A stretch of DNA of 64,000 nt. Origin: Marinobacter pelagius (GTDB lineage Bacteria; Pseudomonadota; Gammaproteobacteria; Pseudomonadales; Oleiphilaceae). Below the pieces are notes generated by a model that had not been told where the DNA came from, searched no databases, and worked only from the letters and a program-made list of their open reading frames with translations. A program made the translations under genes and the position numbers. The stretch lies in assembly GCF_900114925.1 (NCBI RefSeq), contig NZ_FOUR01000002.1, positions 248,001 to 312,000 of the forward strand. Direction: 5' to 3'. This document shows, piece after piece, positions 9,559 through 19,135 of this stretch. Every line of letters begins with the position of its first letter. Position 1 is the stretch's first letter.

Positions 9559-11985
9559 TCACGGTATTTTACATTGGTCACGGGTCAGCCCCGCTCCGCC
9601 GATCCAGAACGGTGAATCGTGTCTCATTTCATGGACTTCCAGCCCCTCGGCAGTTGCCTTGAGCGTAATGCCACCGGAGCACGCGGTATTCAGCGCAATC
9701 GCCCCGCTCTGACGGTAGCGGGCAACAACGTCGGGGTGCGGGTGGCCATAACGGTGCCGGTAACCGGCGGTATAAATAACATGATCCGGCGCCAGGGTAT
9801 TGACCCAGGCTGAAGAAGACGAGGTTTTGCTGCCGTGATGAGGCGCCAGCACAACCCGATGCAGAGAAGGATCTAAAGCCGACTCGAGGGCTTTGAGGAA
9901 TCCCACCTCGACCGCATCGGTAATATCTCCCGGCAGAATCCACTCCGTCCCCTTGTGCCGGACCACCAGCACACAGGACGCATCATTACCGGACACATCA
10001 CCGGGATTCCGCCAGAAAGCCAACTCCAGAGCACCCAGCGTTTCCGGCTTTCCCCGGCACCTCTGAACCGGCACGTTGGCGGGCACCCCCACCTCTTCAA
10101 GCGCCTCAGGTTCGCCCGCAATCACCCGCCCCACCGGCAGGCTGCCAAACAACAGGCCCACCCCACCGGCATGATCACTGTCACTGTGGCTTATTACCAG
10201 CTGGTCTATCCGCCGGACACCGAGGTCCTTCAGGTTCGGCAGGACCGTTGATTCCATCGCTGAAAACACCCCAGGTACCGCCGGGCCGGTATCGTAGAGC
10301 AGAACTTCCCGGCGATGGCGCACCAGCACCGAAAGCCCCTGCCCGACATCCAGGATACGCACTTCCGGCACAGGCACATACCGATTCACCGGCCCACCGC
10401 TGCCGGAGCCCGTCCCGGGCCACAACCACGAAACGACCACACTGAAGACCAGGGCGGGAATCCACGGCAGGGGAAGACGCAGGACCAGCAATCCCGATGC
10501 GGCCACCAGCAACAGTGGCAGGCTGGCCGATGTCAGAACCGGCACCTGCCACTCCGACAGGCGGAGCAACAACCACCAGAGCCCCGCCAGCACAGCATCC
10601 ATCAACGGAATCACCCATTCCGCCAGCGCCGGCACCAGGGCGACCACCATGCCACCAACGATGATGACCGGCATGACAATCACCGAAACCCAGGGAATGG
10701 CCATCAGATTGGCTACCAGGCCGGCAACCGGCTGCCCCTGACCGAATTGTGCAAGCACGGGCCAGAGCCCGACAAAAACGGCCATCTGGGCCAGAAACAG
10801 CCCTGCCAGCCAACCAACGGCCCCCAGGCGCCCGGAGAAAGTCACGAGCAGGATGGCAACCGCCGAGAATGAAAGCCAGAAGCCCTGATCCAGCGGGGCA
10901 AAAGGATCCAGAAGCAGAACCGTCGCGAACGCCAGAGCCAGCGACTGCCAGGGCGAGGTCTCCCTGCCACCTGTCAGCGCCCAGGTGGCAATCATCACCA
11001 TGATCAGGGCCCTGCGTGTCGGCACCGTGAACCCGGAGGCCAGTGCATAAGCGAGACAGCTGACGCCAACCATGACAAAAACACCCCGGCGCAAAGATTC
11101 TTCGGAGAAACAGTGAACGGGGAAGCCCAACAAGGTCCGACGGGCGACAAAACCCGCGCCAAGGGCCACCAAACCCAGGTGCAGACCGGATATGGCCACC
11201 AGATGGATGGTCCCGGTTGCCTTGAGCACTTCCCAGTGAGACGACTCCATGGCGCCGCGGTTGCCGATCATCAGGGATGCGATCAACGGGTACTGACTGG
11301 CTCCGGAAAATCGGCCTTCCACCCAGCGCGCAAGGGACTGGTGGGCAGCGGTATAACGGCAGTGCAGGTTGCAAGGCAGGGTTGGAGTGGGCTCTGCCGA
11401 CCGGACGCTACCGGTCGCGCGGAAGCCTTTACGAAACAGCCAGTCCTCGTACCTGAATCCCGAGGGGTTGAGTGTTCCGTGGGGTCGTCTCAACACCACT
11501 GTCAGGGTCAGGCGATGGTGTGCCAGCGTTTGCGCCTCACCGTCATACCAGCTCAACCGCAGCTGCTCTGGCAACCCCGATTCAGCCCTCCCGGGCCAGC
11601 CGGTGATGCAGAAACTGAAGCGCTGGCTGTTGAAACTGCCAGCCGCCGGGATGTCGCAGACATAGCCCTCGACTGTCACCGGAATACGCTCCAGATCTGG
11701 CGGCAGGCGCTGACTCAACTGATGCCCGGCCTGCCACGTGCCCCATGCCAGACCGGCTATCAGGGCAGCAACCACCAGAGCCAGGTTTCGTAGCGCCGGA
11801 GACTTCGCCGCCAGCACACTGTAAAAAGCTGTCACAAGGGCCGCTACCAGCCACCACGACACTGGTAACACCGACAAGCGATACAGTAAGATAACGCCGC
11901 ACGAGAAAGCTATGGCGCAGAGAAACGCCACGCCGTGCGATTGCGGCTTATACGGCTGTTCAGAGCCGGTATGACTCGCGGACAA
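9559..11985 (-). CDS. comEC: ComEC/Rec2-family DNA-uptake channel
   Basis: An 808-residue inner-membrane protein predicted to carry single-stranded DNA across the membrane during natural transformation. The N-terminal DUF4131 region has two early helices and a soluble OB-like part at about 80-215. The competence channel domain with many helices spans about 230-520. A metallo-beta-lactamase-like domain fills about 545-790, with ISHSDSDHAGG and LAPHHGSKTSS as its metal-site motifs. The start is TTG with a perfect AGGAGG eight bases upstream. All three domains are intact. Other competence genes such as comEA or dprA are not in the window. Confidence 0.94.
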   Translation of the reverse strand: MSASHTGSEQPYKPQSHGVAFLCAIAFSCGVILLYRLSVLPVSWWLVAALVTAFYSVLAAKSPALRNLALVVAALIAGLAWGTWQAGHQLSQRLPPDLERIPVTVEGYVCDIPAAGSFNSQRFSFCITGWPGRAESGLPEQLRLSWYDGEAQTLAHHRLTLTVVLRRPHGTLNPSGFRYEDWLFRKGFRATGSVRSAEPTPTLPCNLHCRYTAAHQSLARWVEGRFSGASQYPLIASLMIGNRGAMESSHWEVLKATGTIHLVAISGLHLGLVALGAGFVARRTLLGFPVHCFSEESLRRGVFVMVGVSCLAYALASGFTVPTRRALIMVMIATWALTGGRETSPWQSLALAFATVLLLDPFAPLDQGFWLSFSAVAILLVTFSGRLGAVGWLAGLFLAQMAVFVGLWPVLAQFGQGQPVAGLVANLMAIPWVSVIVMPVIIVGGMVVALVPALAEWVIPLMDAVLAGLWWLLLRLSEWQVPVLTSASLPLLLVAASGLLVLRLPLPWIPALVFSVVVSWLWPGTGSGSGGPVNRYVPVPEVRILDVGQGLSVLVRHRREVLLYDTGPAVPGVFSAMESTVLPNLKDLGVRRIDQLVISHSDSDHAGGVGLLFGSLPVGRVIAGEPEALEEVGVPANVPVQRCRGKPETLGALELAFWRNPGDVSGNDASCVLVVRHKGTEWILPGDITDAVEVGFLKALESALDPSLHRVVLAPHHGSKTSSSSAWVNTLAPDHVIYTAGYRHRYGHPHPDVVARYRQSGAIALNTACSGGITLKATAEGLEVHEMRHDSPFWIGGAGLTRDQCKIP

Positions 11986-12062
11986 TCCTTGTCCTCCTGA
12001 TATTTATTCTCCGGCAACATCCCTTTGCCGGTGCAATCACACGCTTACAGGCAGAACTTCCT

Positions 12063-12608
12063 ATGCCAAAGAAGTTCATGAAACGATATCTGCCGTCACC
12101 GGAACGGGTGCAGTCCATGAGATCACTGCACTTTCTGGGCGATATCCTTCATGAACCCAACCTGTGGCACATCAATCGCCACAGCGTGGCCAGGGCCTTC
12201 CTGATCGGCATCTGGTTCTGTTTTATCCCAATGCCCTTCCAGATGCTGGCCGCAGCACTGTTTGCCATCTGGTTCAACGCCAATCTGCCCCTGTCCGTGG
12301 CGCTGGTGTGGATCAGCAACCCGGTCACCATGCCACCCATGTTCTACTTCAACTACAAGGTAGGGGCGTGGATCCTGAACCGGCCTGTGCTGGCATTCGA
12401 GTTCGAACTCTCCTGGCCCTGGATCAGCGAACGGCTTGTGGATATCGGGATCCCCCTGTATCTGGGCTCCCTGATCTGCGCCACCGTCTTTGCCTGCCTC
12501 TCCTACCTGATCATCCAGTATCTCTGGCGCCGGAAAATACGCTCGGACTGGCGGGAAAGACGGCTGGAACGGCGCAAACGCCGCCGCACCGCCAATCAGG
12601 CTTCCTGA
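12063..12608 (+). CDS. DUF2062 membrane protein
   Basis: A 181-residue protein of the DUF2062 family. A basic N-terminus is followed by the family core ARAFLIGIWFCFIPMPFQML, ISNPVTMPPMFYFNYKVG and a third helix near 140-165 (LYLGSLICATVFACLSYLII). The last 25 residues are extremely basic (WRERRLERRKRRR), which predicts a cytoplasmic, possibly nucleic-acid or lipid headgroup-contacting tail. It is divergent from comEC and its 3' end overlaps lolD by 13 bases on the opposite strand. The function is not known; Pseudomonas has a homologue in the same place. Confidence 0.9.
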   Translation: MPKKFMKRYLPSPERVQSMRSLHFLGDILHEPNLWHINRHSVARAFLIGIWFCFIPMPFQMLAAALFAIWFNANLPLSVALVWISNPVTMPPMFYFNYKVGAWILNRPVLAFEFELSWPWISERLVDIGIPLYLGSLICATVFACLSYLIIQYLWRRKIRSDWRERRLERRKRRRTANQAS

Positions 12609-13306
12609 AGCAGACGCCCCTGTTCCAACCGTAAAACCCGGCCCAGGCTCCGGGCCATACGCATGTCGTGGGTCACCATGACAAAGGCAATGCCGGACTG
12701 GTCACGCAGGGTTTCGATCAGCGCCTGCACCCCCTCACCCGTTTGTTCGTCCAGGTTACCGGTGGGCTCGTCCATCAGCACGCATTCCGGCTCGTTCACC
12801 AGGGCGCGGGCAATGGCGACGCGCTGGCGCTCGCCCCCGGACAACTCGCCAGGCTTGTGGGTCAGACGGGCGCCAAGGCCGACCTTCTCCAGCAGAGAGG
12901 CTGCCTTATCACGGGCAGCCTTCACGGGCAGCCCACCAAGGGCGCAGGGCATCATGACGTTCTCGAGGGCGGTGAACTCCGGAAGCAGGTGGTGGAACTG
13001 GTATACGAACCCCAGATGCCGGTTCCGGAAACGTGCCCTGCCCGCCTCAGACATGCGATGAATATCCTCACCGCAGATGTGGATCTGCCCCGAGGATGGC
13101 TTGTCCAGTCCACCGAGCAGGTTCAGCAGCGTGGTCTTGCCGGCACCGCTGCTACCAACAATGGCGACCGTCTCACTGGCCCCGACCTGCAGGGAGATAT
13201 CGGAGAAAATCGTGAGCTTTTCCGGACCCTCGTTGTAGGTTCGGGTAACGGCGCGGCAGTCAATGACCGGTGTTTTTTCTTTCATGGGAGCTCTTGTCTC
13301 ACTCAT
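12596..13306 (-). CDS. lolD: Lipoprotein-releasing system ATPase LolD
   Basis: ATPase of the Lol complex, which extracts outer-membrane lipoproteins from the inner membrane and passes them to LolA. The 236 residues contain Walker A GSSGAGKTTLLNLLGG at about 51-66, the signature LSGGERQRVAIARAL near 145, and Walker B CVLMDEPTGNLD. I chose the ATG at 13306 because GGAGG lies nine bases upstream; it overlaps the end of the permease gene by 8 bases. An ATG at 13285 is possible but has only a weak ribosome site. A longer frame to 13342 is unlikely. Confidence 0.95.
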   Translation of the reverse strand: MSETRAPMKEKTPVIDCRAVTRTYNEGPEKLTIFSDISLQVGASETVAIVGSSGAGKTTLLNLLGGLDKPSSGQIHICGEDIHRMSEAGRARFRNRHLGFVYQFHHLLPEFTALENVMMPCALGGLPVKAARDKAASLLEKVGLGARLTHKPGELSGGERQRVAIARALVNEPECVLMDEPTGNLDEQTGEGVQALIETLRDQSGIAFVMVTHDMRMARSLGRVLRLEQGRLLQEA

Positions 13307-14540
13307 ACCGCAGTGCCTCCGCCGGATCGATCCGGGATGCACGCCAGGCAGGATAGATGGTTGCCAGCAGACTCATCGCCAGCCCGGCACCGCTGATGAT
13401 CATGACATCCTGCATCTGGAGCTGCGACGGCAGATAGCTGATGAAATAGACATCGGCACTCAGGAACTGGTGCCCCAGGGCCTTTTCCAGCCAGGAAATA
13501 AACGCGCTGATGTTCAGGGCCCCGAGAACCCCCAACGTGGTCCCCACCAGGGTTCCGAACACGCCGATGACTGCACCCTGAACGATAAAGATCCGCATGA
13601 TACGGCCGGGCGTCGCTCCCATGGTCCGGAGAATGGCGATATCCGCGGTCTTGTCGGTCACCACCATGACCAGGGTCGAGACAATGTTGAATGCCGCCAC
13701 CGCCACGATGAACATGAGCAACAGGCCGATCATGGTTTTCTCCATGCGGATAGCCTGGAACAGGTTGCCGTGGGTCCGGGTCCAGTCGGAAATGAAGTAA
13801 CGCCCATCCAACTGGCGTGCGGCCTCTTCCGCCACCCTGGGTGCGGCGAACAGGTCATCTACCAGCAGGCGCACGCCCTCGGCCTTGCCACCGGTCCTCA
13901 TCAGTTTGGCGGCATCGTCCATGTGGACCAGAGTGTAATTGCCATCAAGTTCTGCGCCCACGCTGAAAATACCCTTGACGGTAAAACGTTTCAGCCTCGG
14001 CAGAACGCCCGCCGGGGTCACGGAAGCCTCGGGCAGCACAACGGTCAGCCTGTCACCCACTTCGAGACGGAGGCTTCGGGCCATGGTCCGGCCCACGATG
14101 ATGCCAAACTCACCGGACACCAGGTCTTCCAGCTCGCCCTCGATCATGTGGTTTTCGATGATGGAAACGGAACGTTCCTGTTCCGGCAGGATGCCATTGA
14201 GCATCACGCCCCGGACATCACCACCACCGGTCACCATGCCCTGCCCCTGGATAAACGGGGCAGCAGCGAGCACCCTGGGATGCTCCTCGACCCGGGCATC
14301 GACGGCTTCCCAGTCCTCGAGGGGGCCCGTCCCCTGGATCACCGCGTGGGGCACCATGCCCAGGATCCGTTGCTTGAGTTCGCGATCAAAGCCGTTCATC
14401 ACAGACAGCACGATGATCAGAACCGCGACACCAAGCATCAGCCCGATCATGGAGGTCAACGAGATAAACGAGATGAAATGATTGCGGCGCTTGGCTGCGG
14501 TGTACCGCAAACCGATATAGAACGATAAGGGTCGGAACAT
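13299..14540 (-). CDS. Lol-type lipoprotein-releasing permease (LolC/LolE family)
   Basis: A 413-residue inner-membrane permease. The N-terminal helix at about 22-48 (FISLTSMIGLMLGVAVLIIVLSVMNGFD) is followed by a large periplasmic domain. Three C-terminal FtsX-type helices lie at about 270-400. Length and topology match LolC/LolE. It overlaps lolD and starts with ATG. E. coli and Pseudomonas carry two permeases, LolC and LolE, around LolD. Here only one is adjacent and the upstream neighbour is divergent. It may act as a LolF-like homodimer, or the second permease may be encoded elsewhere, so I leave the symbol blank. Confidence 0.93.
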   Translation of the reverse strand: MFRPLSFYIGLRYTAAKRRNHFISFISLTSMIGLMLGVAVLIIVLSVMNGFDRELKQRILGMVPHAVIQGTGPLEDWEAVDARVEEHPRVLAAAPFIQGQGMVTGGGDVRGVMLNGILPEQERSVSIIENHMIEGELEDLVSGEFGIIVGRTMARSLRLEVGDRLTVVLPEASVTPAGVLPRLKRFTVKGIFSVGAELDGNYTLVHMDDAAKLMRTGGKAEGVRLLVDDLFAAPRVAEEAARQLDGRYFISDWTRTHGNLFQAIRMEKTMIGLLLMFIVAVAAFNIVSTLVMVVTDKTADIAILRTMGATPGRIMRIFIVQGAVIGVFGTLVGTTLGVLGALNISAFISWLEKALGHQFLSADVYFISYLPSQLQMQDVMIISGAGLAMSLLATIYPAWRASRIDPAEALRYE

Positions 14541-14617
14541 GTAGGAGTGCTGCTCTGTTAGAATCCCTGAATGGCAAGCTCGGCGTGGTCGAGCGCATTA
14601 TGGCCCTTGTCCAAAAT

Positions 14618-14629
14618 CGGTTGCAACCG
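14618..14629. repeat. 12-bp perfect palindrome in a divergent promoter region
   Basis: CGGTTGCAACCG reads the same on both strands. It lies in the 261-bp gap between the Lol permease and the small exported protein, both of which start away from it. A dimeric regulator could bind here. No known operator is matched and chance cannot be excluded. Confidence 0.3.
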
Positions 14630-14801
14630 GACTTCCCTCACCCTGCTTGTGAAAGCCTTGGCAAAAATTTCGGGCCCAAACAGTATAAACTGGGGGAAAG
14701 CGGGTGACTTTTGCTAGTCTTTTTCGGATATTACGTTTTATCCATGTCCTTCCGGAGCACCCCGTAAGGACCCGAGCTGTAGCGTCAATGGAGAGCCATC
14801 A

Positions 14802-15110
14802 ATGAGAAACAACAAAACCCTGTTCGGTGTACTGGCCCTGGCTGCCGCCCTGTCGTTTGCACCGGCCAGCGGTGTCCTGGCTGAAGAGCTTCGGACTCCG
14901 ATAGGAAGCCAGGCAGACCGGAACCAGGGAAACTATCCCAAAACCGGGCTGTCCCAGTCCTCGGTCCGCGCCAAGTGGGGCAATCCCCAGGAAGTTCGTG
15001 GCCCCGTGGGCGAGCCTCCCATTACGCAGTGGCATTACCAGGATTTCGTCGTTTATTTCGAAAAGGATCTTGTGCTCCACACGGTACTGAAACGCCAGAC
15101 CGGTCGATAA
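14802..15110 (+). CDS. Small exported protein of unknown function
   Basis: A 102-residue protein with a clear Sec signal peptide (charged MRNNK, hydrophobic core to about residue 22, and a probable cleavage after VLA near 27). The mature part is about 75 residues with the pattern KTGLSQSSVRAKWGNPQEV, then PPITQWHYQDFVVYFE and VLHTVLK. The arrangement of an initial 'S..V...WG.P' helix followed by strands recalls BamE/SmpA-like small folds, but this is only an impression. It starts with ATG preceded by GGAGAG. Its own promoter must lie in the 261-bp upstream gap. A periplasmic location is likely; the function is unknown. Confidence 0.85.
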   Translation: MRNNKTLFGVLALAAALSFAPASGVLAEELRTPIGSQADRNQGNYPKTGLSQSSVRAKWGNPQEVRGPVGEPPITQWHYQDFVVYFEKDLVLHTVLKRQTGR

Positions 15111-15152
15111 CAAAAATACACCGCCAACCGGCCTGTTTTCACGGCTGCTGTC

Positions 15153-15181
15153 CTGACGCCGGGCCGGTCCTTGGTTAGAAT
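15153..15181 (+). promoter_or_regulatory. Candidate sigma70 promoter for aguAB
   Basis: A -35-like CTGACG at 15153-15158, then 17 bases, then a good -10 TAGAAT at 15176-15181. Transcription would start near 15188. A TTG at 15190 would then be almost leaderless, which favours the GTG at 15214 as the aguA start. Confidence 0.5.
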
Positions 15182-15213
15182 GGCGGCTTTTGCGAGTTAA
15201 GGTAGCTTCAACA

Positions 15214-16266
15214 GTGACTTCAAGACGCGTGTTGCCCGCCGAGTGGGCACCTCAAAGTGCCGTAATGCTGACCTGGCCCCACCCCGGTACTGACTGGGCT
15301 TCCCGCCTGGAAGAGGTGGAGCCGGTCTTTGAAGCCATCGCCCGGGCGGTGCTGCGCTTCGAACATCTGGTGATCAGCTGCGAGCACGTTTTCCGGGTGC
15401 AGGATCTGGGCCGCGATCTGAACCGCTATGCCGAGGAAAACTCCCTGCCGGGACGCGTTATCACCGTTCCGGCACCAGCCAACGACACCTGGGCCCGGGA
15501 TCATGGCCCGATCACGGTCGAGACCGGGGACGGTCCCGAGCTGCTCGATTTCCGCTTCAATGCCTGGGGTGGCAAATTCCCCTGGGAGAAAGACGACGCC
15601 CTGAACCGCCACCTGGCCAACGCCGGCGTGTTTGGCACGGCACCGCTTAAACCCGTGGATTTCGTGCTGGAGGGCGGCTCCATCGAATCCGATGGCCAGG
15701 GTACGCTGCTCACCACCAGCGAATGCCTGCTCACCCCCAGCCGCAACCCGAGCCTCGACCGCACCGCCATTGAACATCTGCTGGCCGAGGTCCTGGGAAG
15801 TAACCGGGTCCTGTGGCTGAACCATGGCTACCTGGCGGGCGATGATACCGACAGCCATATTGATACCCTGGCCCGGTTCTGTGCCCCCGACCACATCTGT
15901 TACGTCACCTGCCCCGACGTGGCGGACGAGCACTACAGCGCCCTGGCCGCCATGGAAGAGGAACTGAAGGAGTTCCGGCAGGAAAATGGCCAGCCCTACC
16001 GACTTACGGCTCTGCCCTGGCCTGATCCGATCCATGATGAGGAGGGCGAGCGCCTGCCGGCCACCTACGCGAATTTCCTGATCATCAACGGTGCTGTCCT
16101 GCTGCCAATATATGGGGTCGCCCAGGACGACGAGGCAATCGAAGTCATGCAGGGCATTTTCCCGGACCGGGAGATCATCCCCATTGACTGCCGGCCACTG
16201 GTCTACCAGCACGGCAGTCTGCATTGCGTCACCATGCAAATTCCCGCAGGAGTGGTTAATACATGA
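15214..16266 (+). CDS. aguA: Agmatine deiminase
   Basis: Hydrolyses agmatine to N-carbamoylputrescine and ammonia in the cytoplasm, the first step of the arginine-decarboxylase route to putrescine. About 350 residues of the pentein fold. Catalytic features are visible: NDTWARDHGPI with the substrate aspartates, DDTDSHIDTLARF with the catalytic histidine, and the nucleophilic cysteine near the C-terminus in HGSLHCVTMQIP. The frame opens with TTG at 15190, but GTG at 15214 has AAGG upstream and fits the predicted promoter. The stop overlaps the aguB ATG as ATGA, so the pair is coupled. The family includes peptidyl-arginine deiminases; the neighbour supports agmatine. Confidence 0.93.
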   Translation: MTSRRVLPAEWAPQSAVMLTWPHPGTDWASRLEEVEPVFEAIARAVLRFEHLVISCEHVFRVQDLGRDLNRYAEENSLPGRVITVPAPANDTWARDHGPITVETGDGPELLDFRFNAWGGKFPWEKDDALNRHLANAGVFGTAPLKPVDFVLEGGSIESDGQGTLLTTSECLLTPSRNPSLDRTAIEHLLAEVLGSNRVLWLNHGYLAGDDTDSHIDTLARFCAPDHICYVTCPDVADEHYSALAAMEEELKEFRQENGQPYRLTALPWPDPIHDEEGERLPATYANFLIINGAVLLPIYGVAQDDEAIEVMQGIFPDREIIPIDCRPLVYQHGSLHCVTMQIPAGVVNT

Positions 16267-17186
16267 GCAAGGCCCGCGACAGTCACGAACTTCGCATCGC
16301 AGCAATCCAGCAAGCCTGCAGTGAGGATAAGGCGGCCAGCCTGGCCACCAGCGAAAAACTGATTCGTGAAGCGGCGAGCCAGGGTGCGGAGCTGATTGTC
16401 CTGCAGGAACTCCACGCCACCCTGTATTTCTGCCAGACCGAAGATACCTCGGTGTTTGAACTCGCCGAACCAATCCCCGGCCCGACCAGCGACCGGTTGT
16501 CCGCACTGGCACGGGAACTGGGCGTGGTGCTTGTGGGTTCGATTTTCGAGCGGCGCATGAACGGTGTCTACCACAACACCGCCGTGGTGTTTGAACGGGA
16601 TGGCGAGATTGCCGGCATCTACCGGAAGATGCATATCCCTGATGATCCCGGTTTCTACGAGAAATTCTTTTTCACTCCCGGCGATGCCCAGTTCAACGAC
16701 GGCCGCAATGGCTTCACGCCCATCGACACATCGGTCGGCAGGCTCGGCGTGCTGGTGTGCTGGGACCAGTGGTATCCCGAGGCCGCCCGACTCATGGCCC
16801 TGGCCGGCGCCGAGATCCTCATCTACCCCACAGCCATCGGCTGGGATGTCACCGACGATCCGGACGAACAGGCCCGCCAACTGGAAGCCTGGGTGACGGT
16901 TCAGCGGGGGCACGCCGTCGCCAACAACCTCCCGGTGGTGGCGCCGAACCGGGTGGGCACCGAGCCGGATCCTTCCGGTCAATCGGACGGCATCCGCTTC
17001 TGGGGCAACAGCTTCATTTGTGGGCCCCAGGGAGAATTTCTCGCCCGCGCCGATGACGAAAACGAATGCATCCTCTCTGTCACTCTCGACCGAACCCGCA
17101 CTGAATCGGTTCGACGGATCTGGCCGTATCTCAGGGACCGTCGTATCGATGCCTATGGCGACATTCTGAAGCGGGTGAGGGACTGA
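16263..17186 (+). CDS. aguB: N-carbamoylputrescine amidase
   Basis: Converts N-carbamoylputrescine to putrescine, CO2 and ammonia, completing the AguA-AguB pathway. The 307 residues form a nitrilase-superfamily domain with the full triad: glutamate in VLQELH near 46, lysine in YRKMHIPDDPGFYEK near 122, and cysteine in VLVCWDQWYPEAAR near 162. The YRKMHIPDDP segment is typical of this subfamily. It is coupled to aguA and is followed seven bases later by a MoxR ATPase gene that may share the transcript. Confidence 0.96.
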   Translation: MSKARDSHELRIAAIQQACSEDKAASLATSEKLIREAASQGAELIVLQELHATLYFCQTEDTSVFELAEPIPGPTSDRLSALARELGVVLVGSIFERRMNGVYHNTAVVFERDGEIAGIYRKMHIPDDPGFYEKFFFTPGDAQFNDGRNGFTPIDTSVGRLGVLVCWDQWYPEAARLMALAGAEILIYPTAIGWDVTDDPDEQARQLEAWVTVQRGHAVANNLPVVAPNRVGTEPDPSGQSDGIRFWGNSFICGPQGEFLARADDENECILSVTLDRTRTESVRRIWPYLRDRRIDAYGDILKRVRD

Positions 17187-17193
17187 GGACAGG

Positions 17194-18105
17194 ATGAAAA
17201 AACTGGTAGACAGCGTTGTTGATGAACTGAACAGCATTCTTCTGGGCAAAGACCGGCAGGTACGGCTTGCCCTGTGCGGCCTGCTGGCCCGGGGCCATCT
17301 GCTGATCGAAGACATTCCCGGCATGGGCAAAACCACCCTTTCTCATGCCCTGGCGAAGGTGATGGGGCTGAGTTACCAGCGTATCCAGTTCACCAACGAC
17401 CTGTTGCCCGCCGATGTGCTCGGCTACTCCCTGTATGACAAGGCCGCGGGCACCCTGGTGTTCCACCCCGGCCCGATCTTCGCCCAGGTGGTCCTGGCGG
17501 ATGAAATCAATCGGGCCTCTCCGCGAACCCAGAGCGCCCTGCTCGAAGCAATGGAAGAGCGGCAGGTATCCATCGAGGGCGAGACCCGCCCCCTGCCGGA
17601 GCCGTTCTTCGTGATTGCCACCCAGAACCCCATCGAACAGGGCGGCACCTTTCCGCTGCCCGAATCCCAGCTGGACCGGTTCCTGATGCGCCTGAGACTG
17701 GGCTATCCGGACCCGCGGGCCGAGCGGGAATTACTTGAGGGTGAGGACCGTCGCGCCATGACCGAGCGCCTGGGCACACTGCTGTCTGCCGAGAACCTCC
17801 GGACCCTGCAGGACGGTGTCACCCGGGTCACCGCCAGCCCGGCGCTGCTGGATTACGTGCAACGACTGCTGGAGCAAAGCCGGCGCATGCCGGGCCTTCT
17901 CTACGGTCTCTCACCCCGGGCCGGCCTTGGCCTGCTCCGGGCATCCAAGGCCTGGGCCATGATGGAGGGACGCCACCATGTCCTGCCCGACGATATCCAG
18001 GCCGTCTTCCCCACCGTCGCGGAACACCGGCTCGAGCAAGGCGAATCGGGCAAGAGTGCCGAGCGGGTCCGGCAATTGCTGGCGACGGTCTCGGTACTTG
18101 AATAA
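17194..18105 (+). CDS. MoxR-family AAA+ ATPase
   Basis: A 303-residue AAA+ chaperone-like ATPase. Walker A is DIPGMGKTTLSHAL at about 40-53, Walker B is LADEINRASP at about 101-110, and the sensor region is ATQNPIEQGGTFPLPESQLDRFLMR near 143-167. The C-terminal lid runs to the end. MoxR proteins normally sit beside DUF58 and von Willebrand A genes and act with them in protein or cofactor maturation. Here none is adjacent: aguB precedes by 7 bases and trxB follows. The gene may be transcribed with aguAB. The client is unknown. Confidence 0.94.
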   Translation: MKKLVDSVVDELNSILLGKDRQVRLALCGLLARGHLLIEDIPGMGKTTLSHALAKVMGLSYQRIQFTNDLLPADVLGYSLYDKAAGTLVFHPGPIFAQVVLADEINRASPRTQSALLEAMEERQVSIEGETRPLPEPFFVIATQNPIEQGGTFPLPESQLDRFLMRLRLGYPDPRAERELLEGEDRRAMTERLGTLLSAENLRTLQDGVTRVTASPALLDYVQRLLEQSRRMPGLLYGLSPRAGLGLLRASKAWAMMEGRHHVLPDDIQAVFPTVAEHRLEQGESGKSAERVRQLLATVSVLE

Positions 18106-18147
18106 AAACCGTCTGACCTCATAGTATTCATTTTCAAACATCAGTGA

Positions 18148-19110
<963 letters not shown>

Positions 19111-19135
19111 GCCGGGCCGGAGTGACTGGAGCAGG

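Noticed and set aside
14684..14689. TATAAA as -10 for the small exported protein
   Set aside because: The best -35 (TTGGCA at 14658) is 20 bases away, too far for a normal promoter.
15190..15213. TTG start for aguA
   Set aside because: It lies about 2 bases from the predicted transcription start, while GTG at 15214 has a ribosome site.
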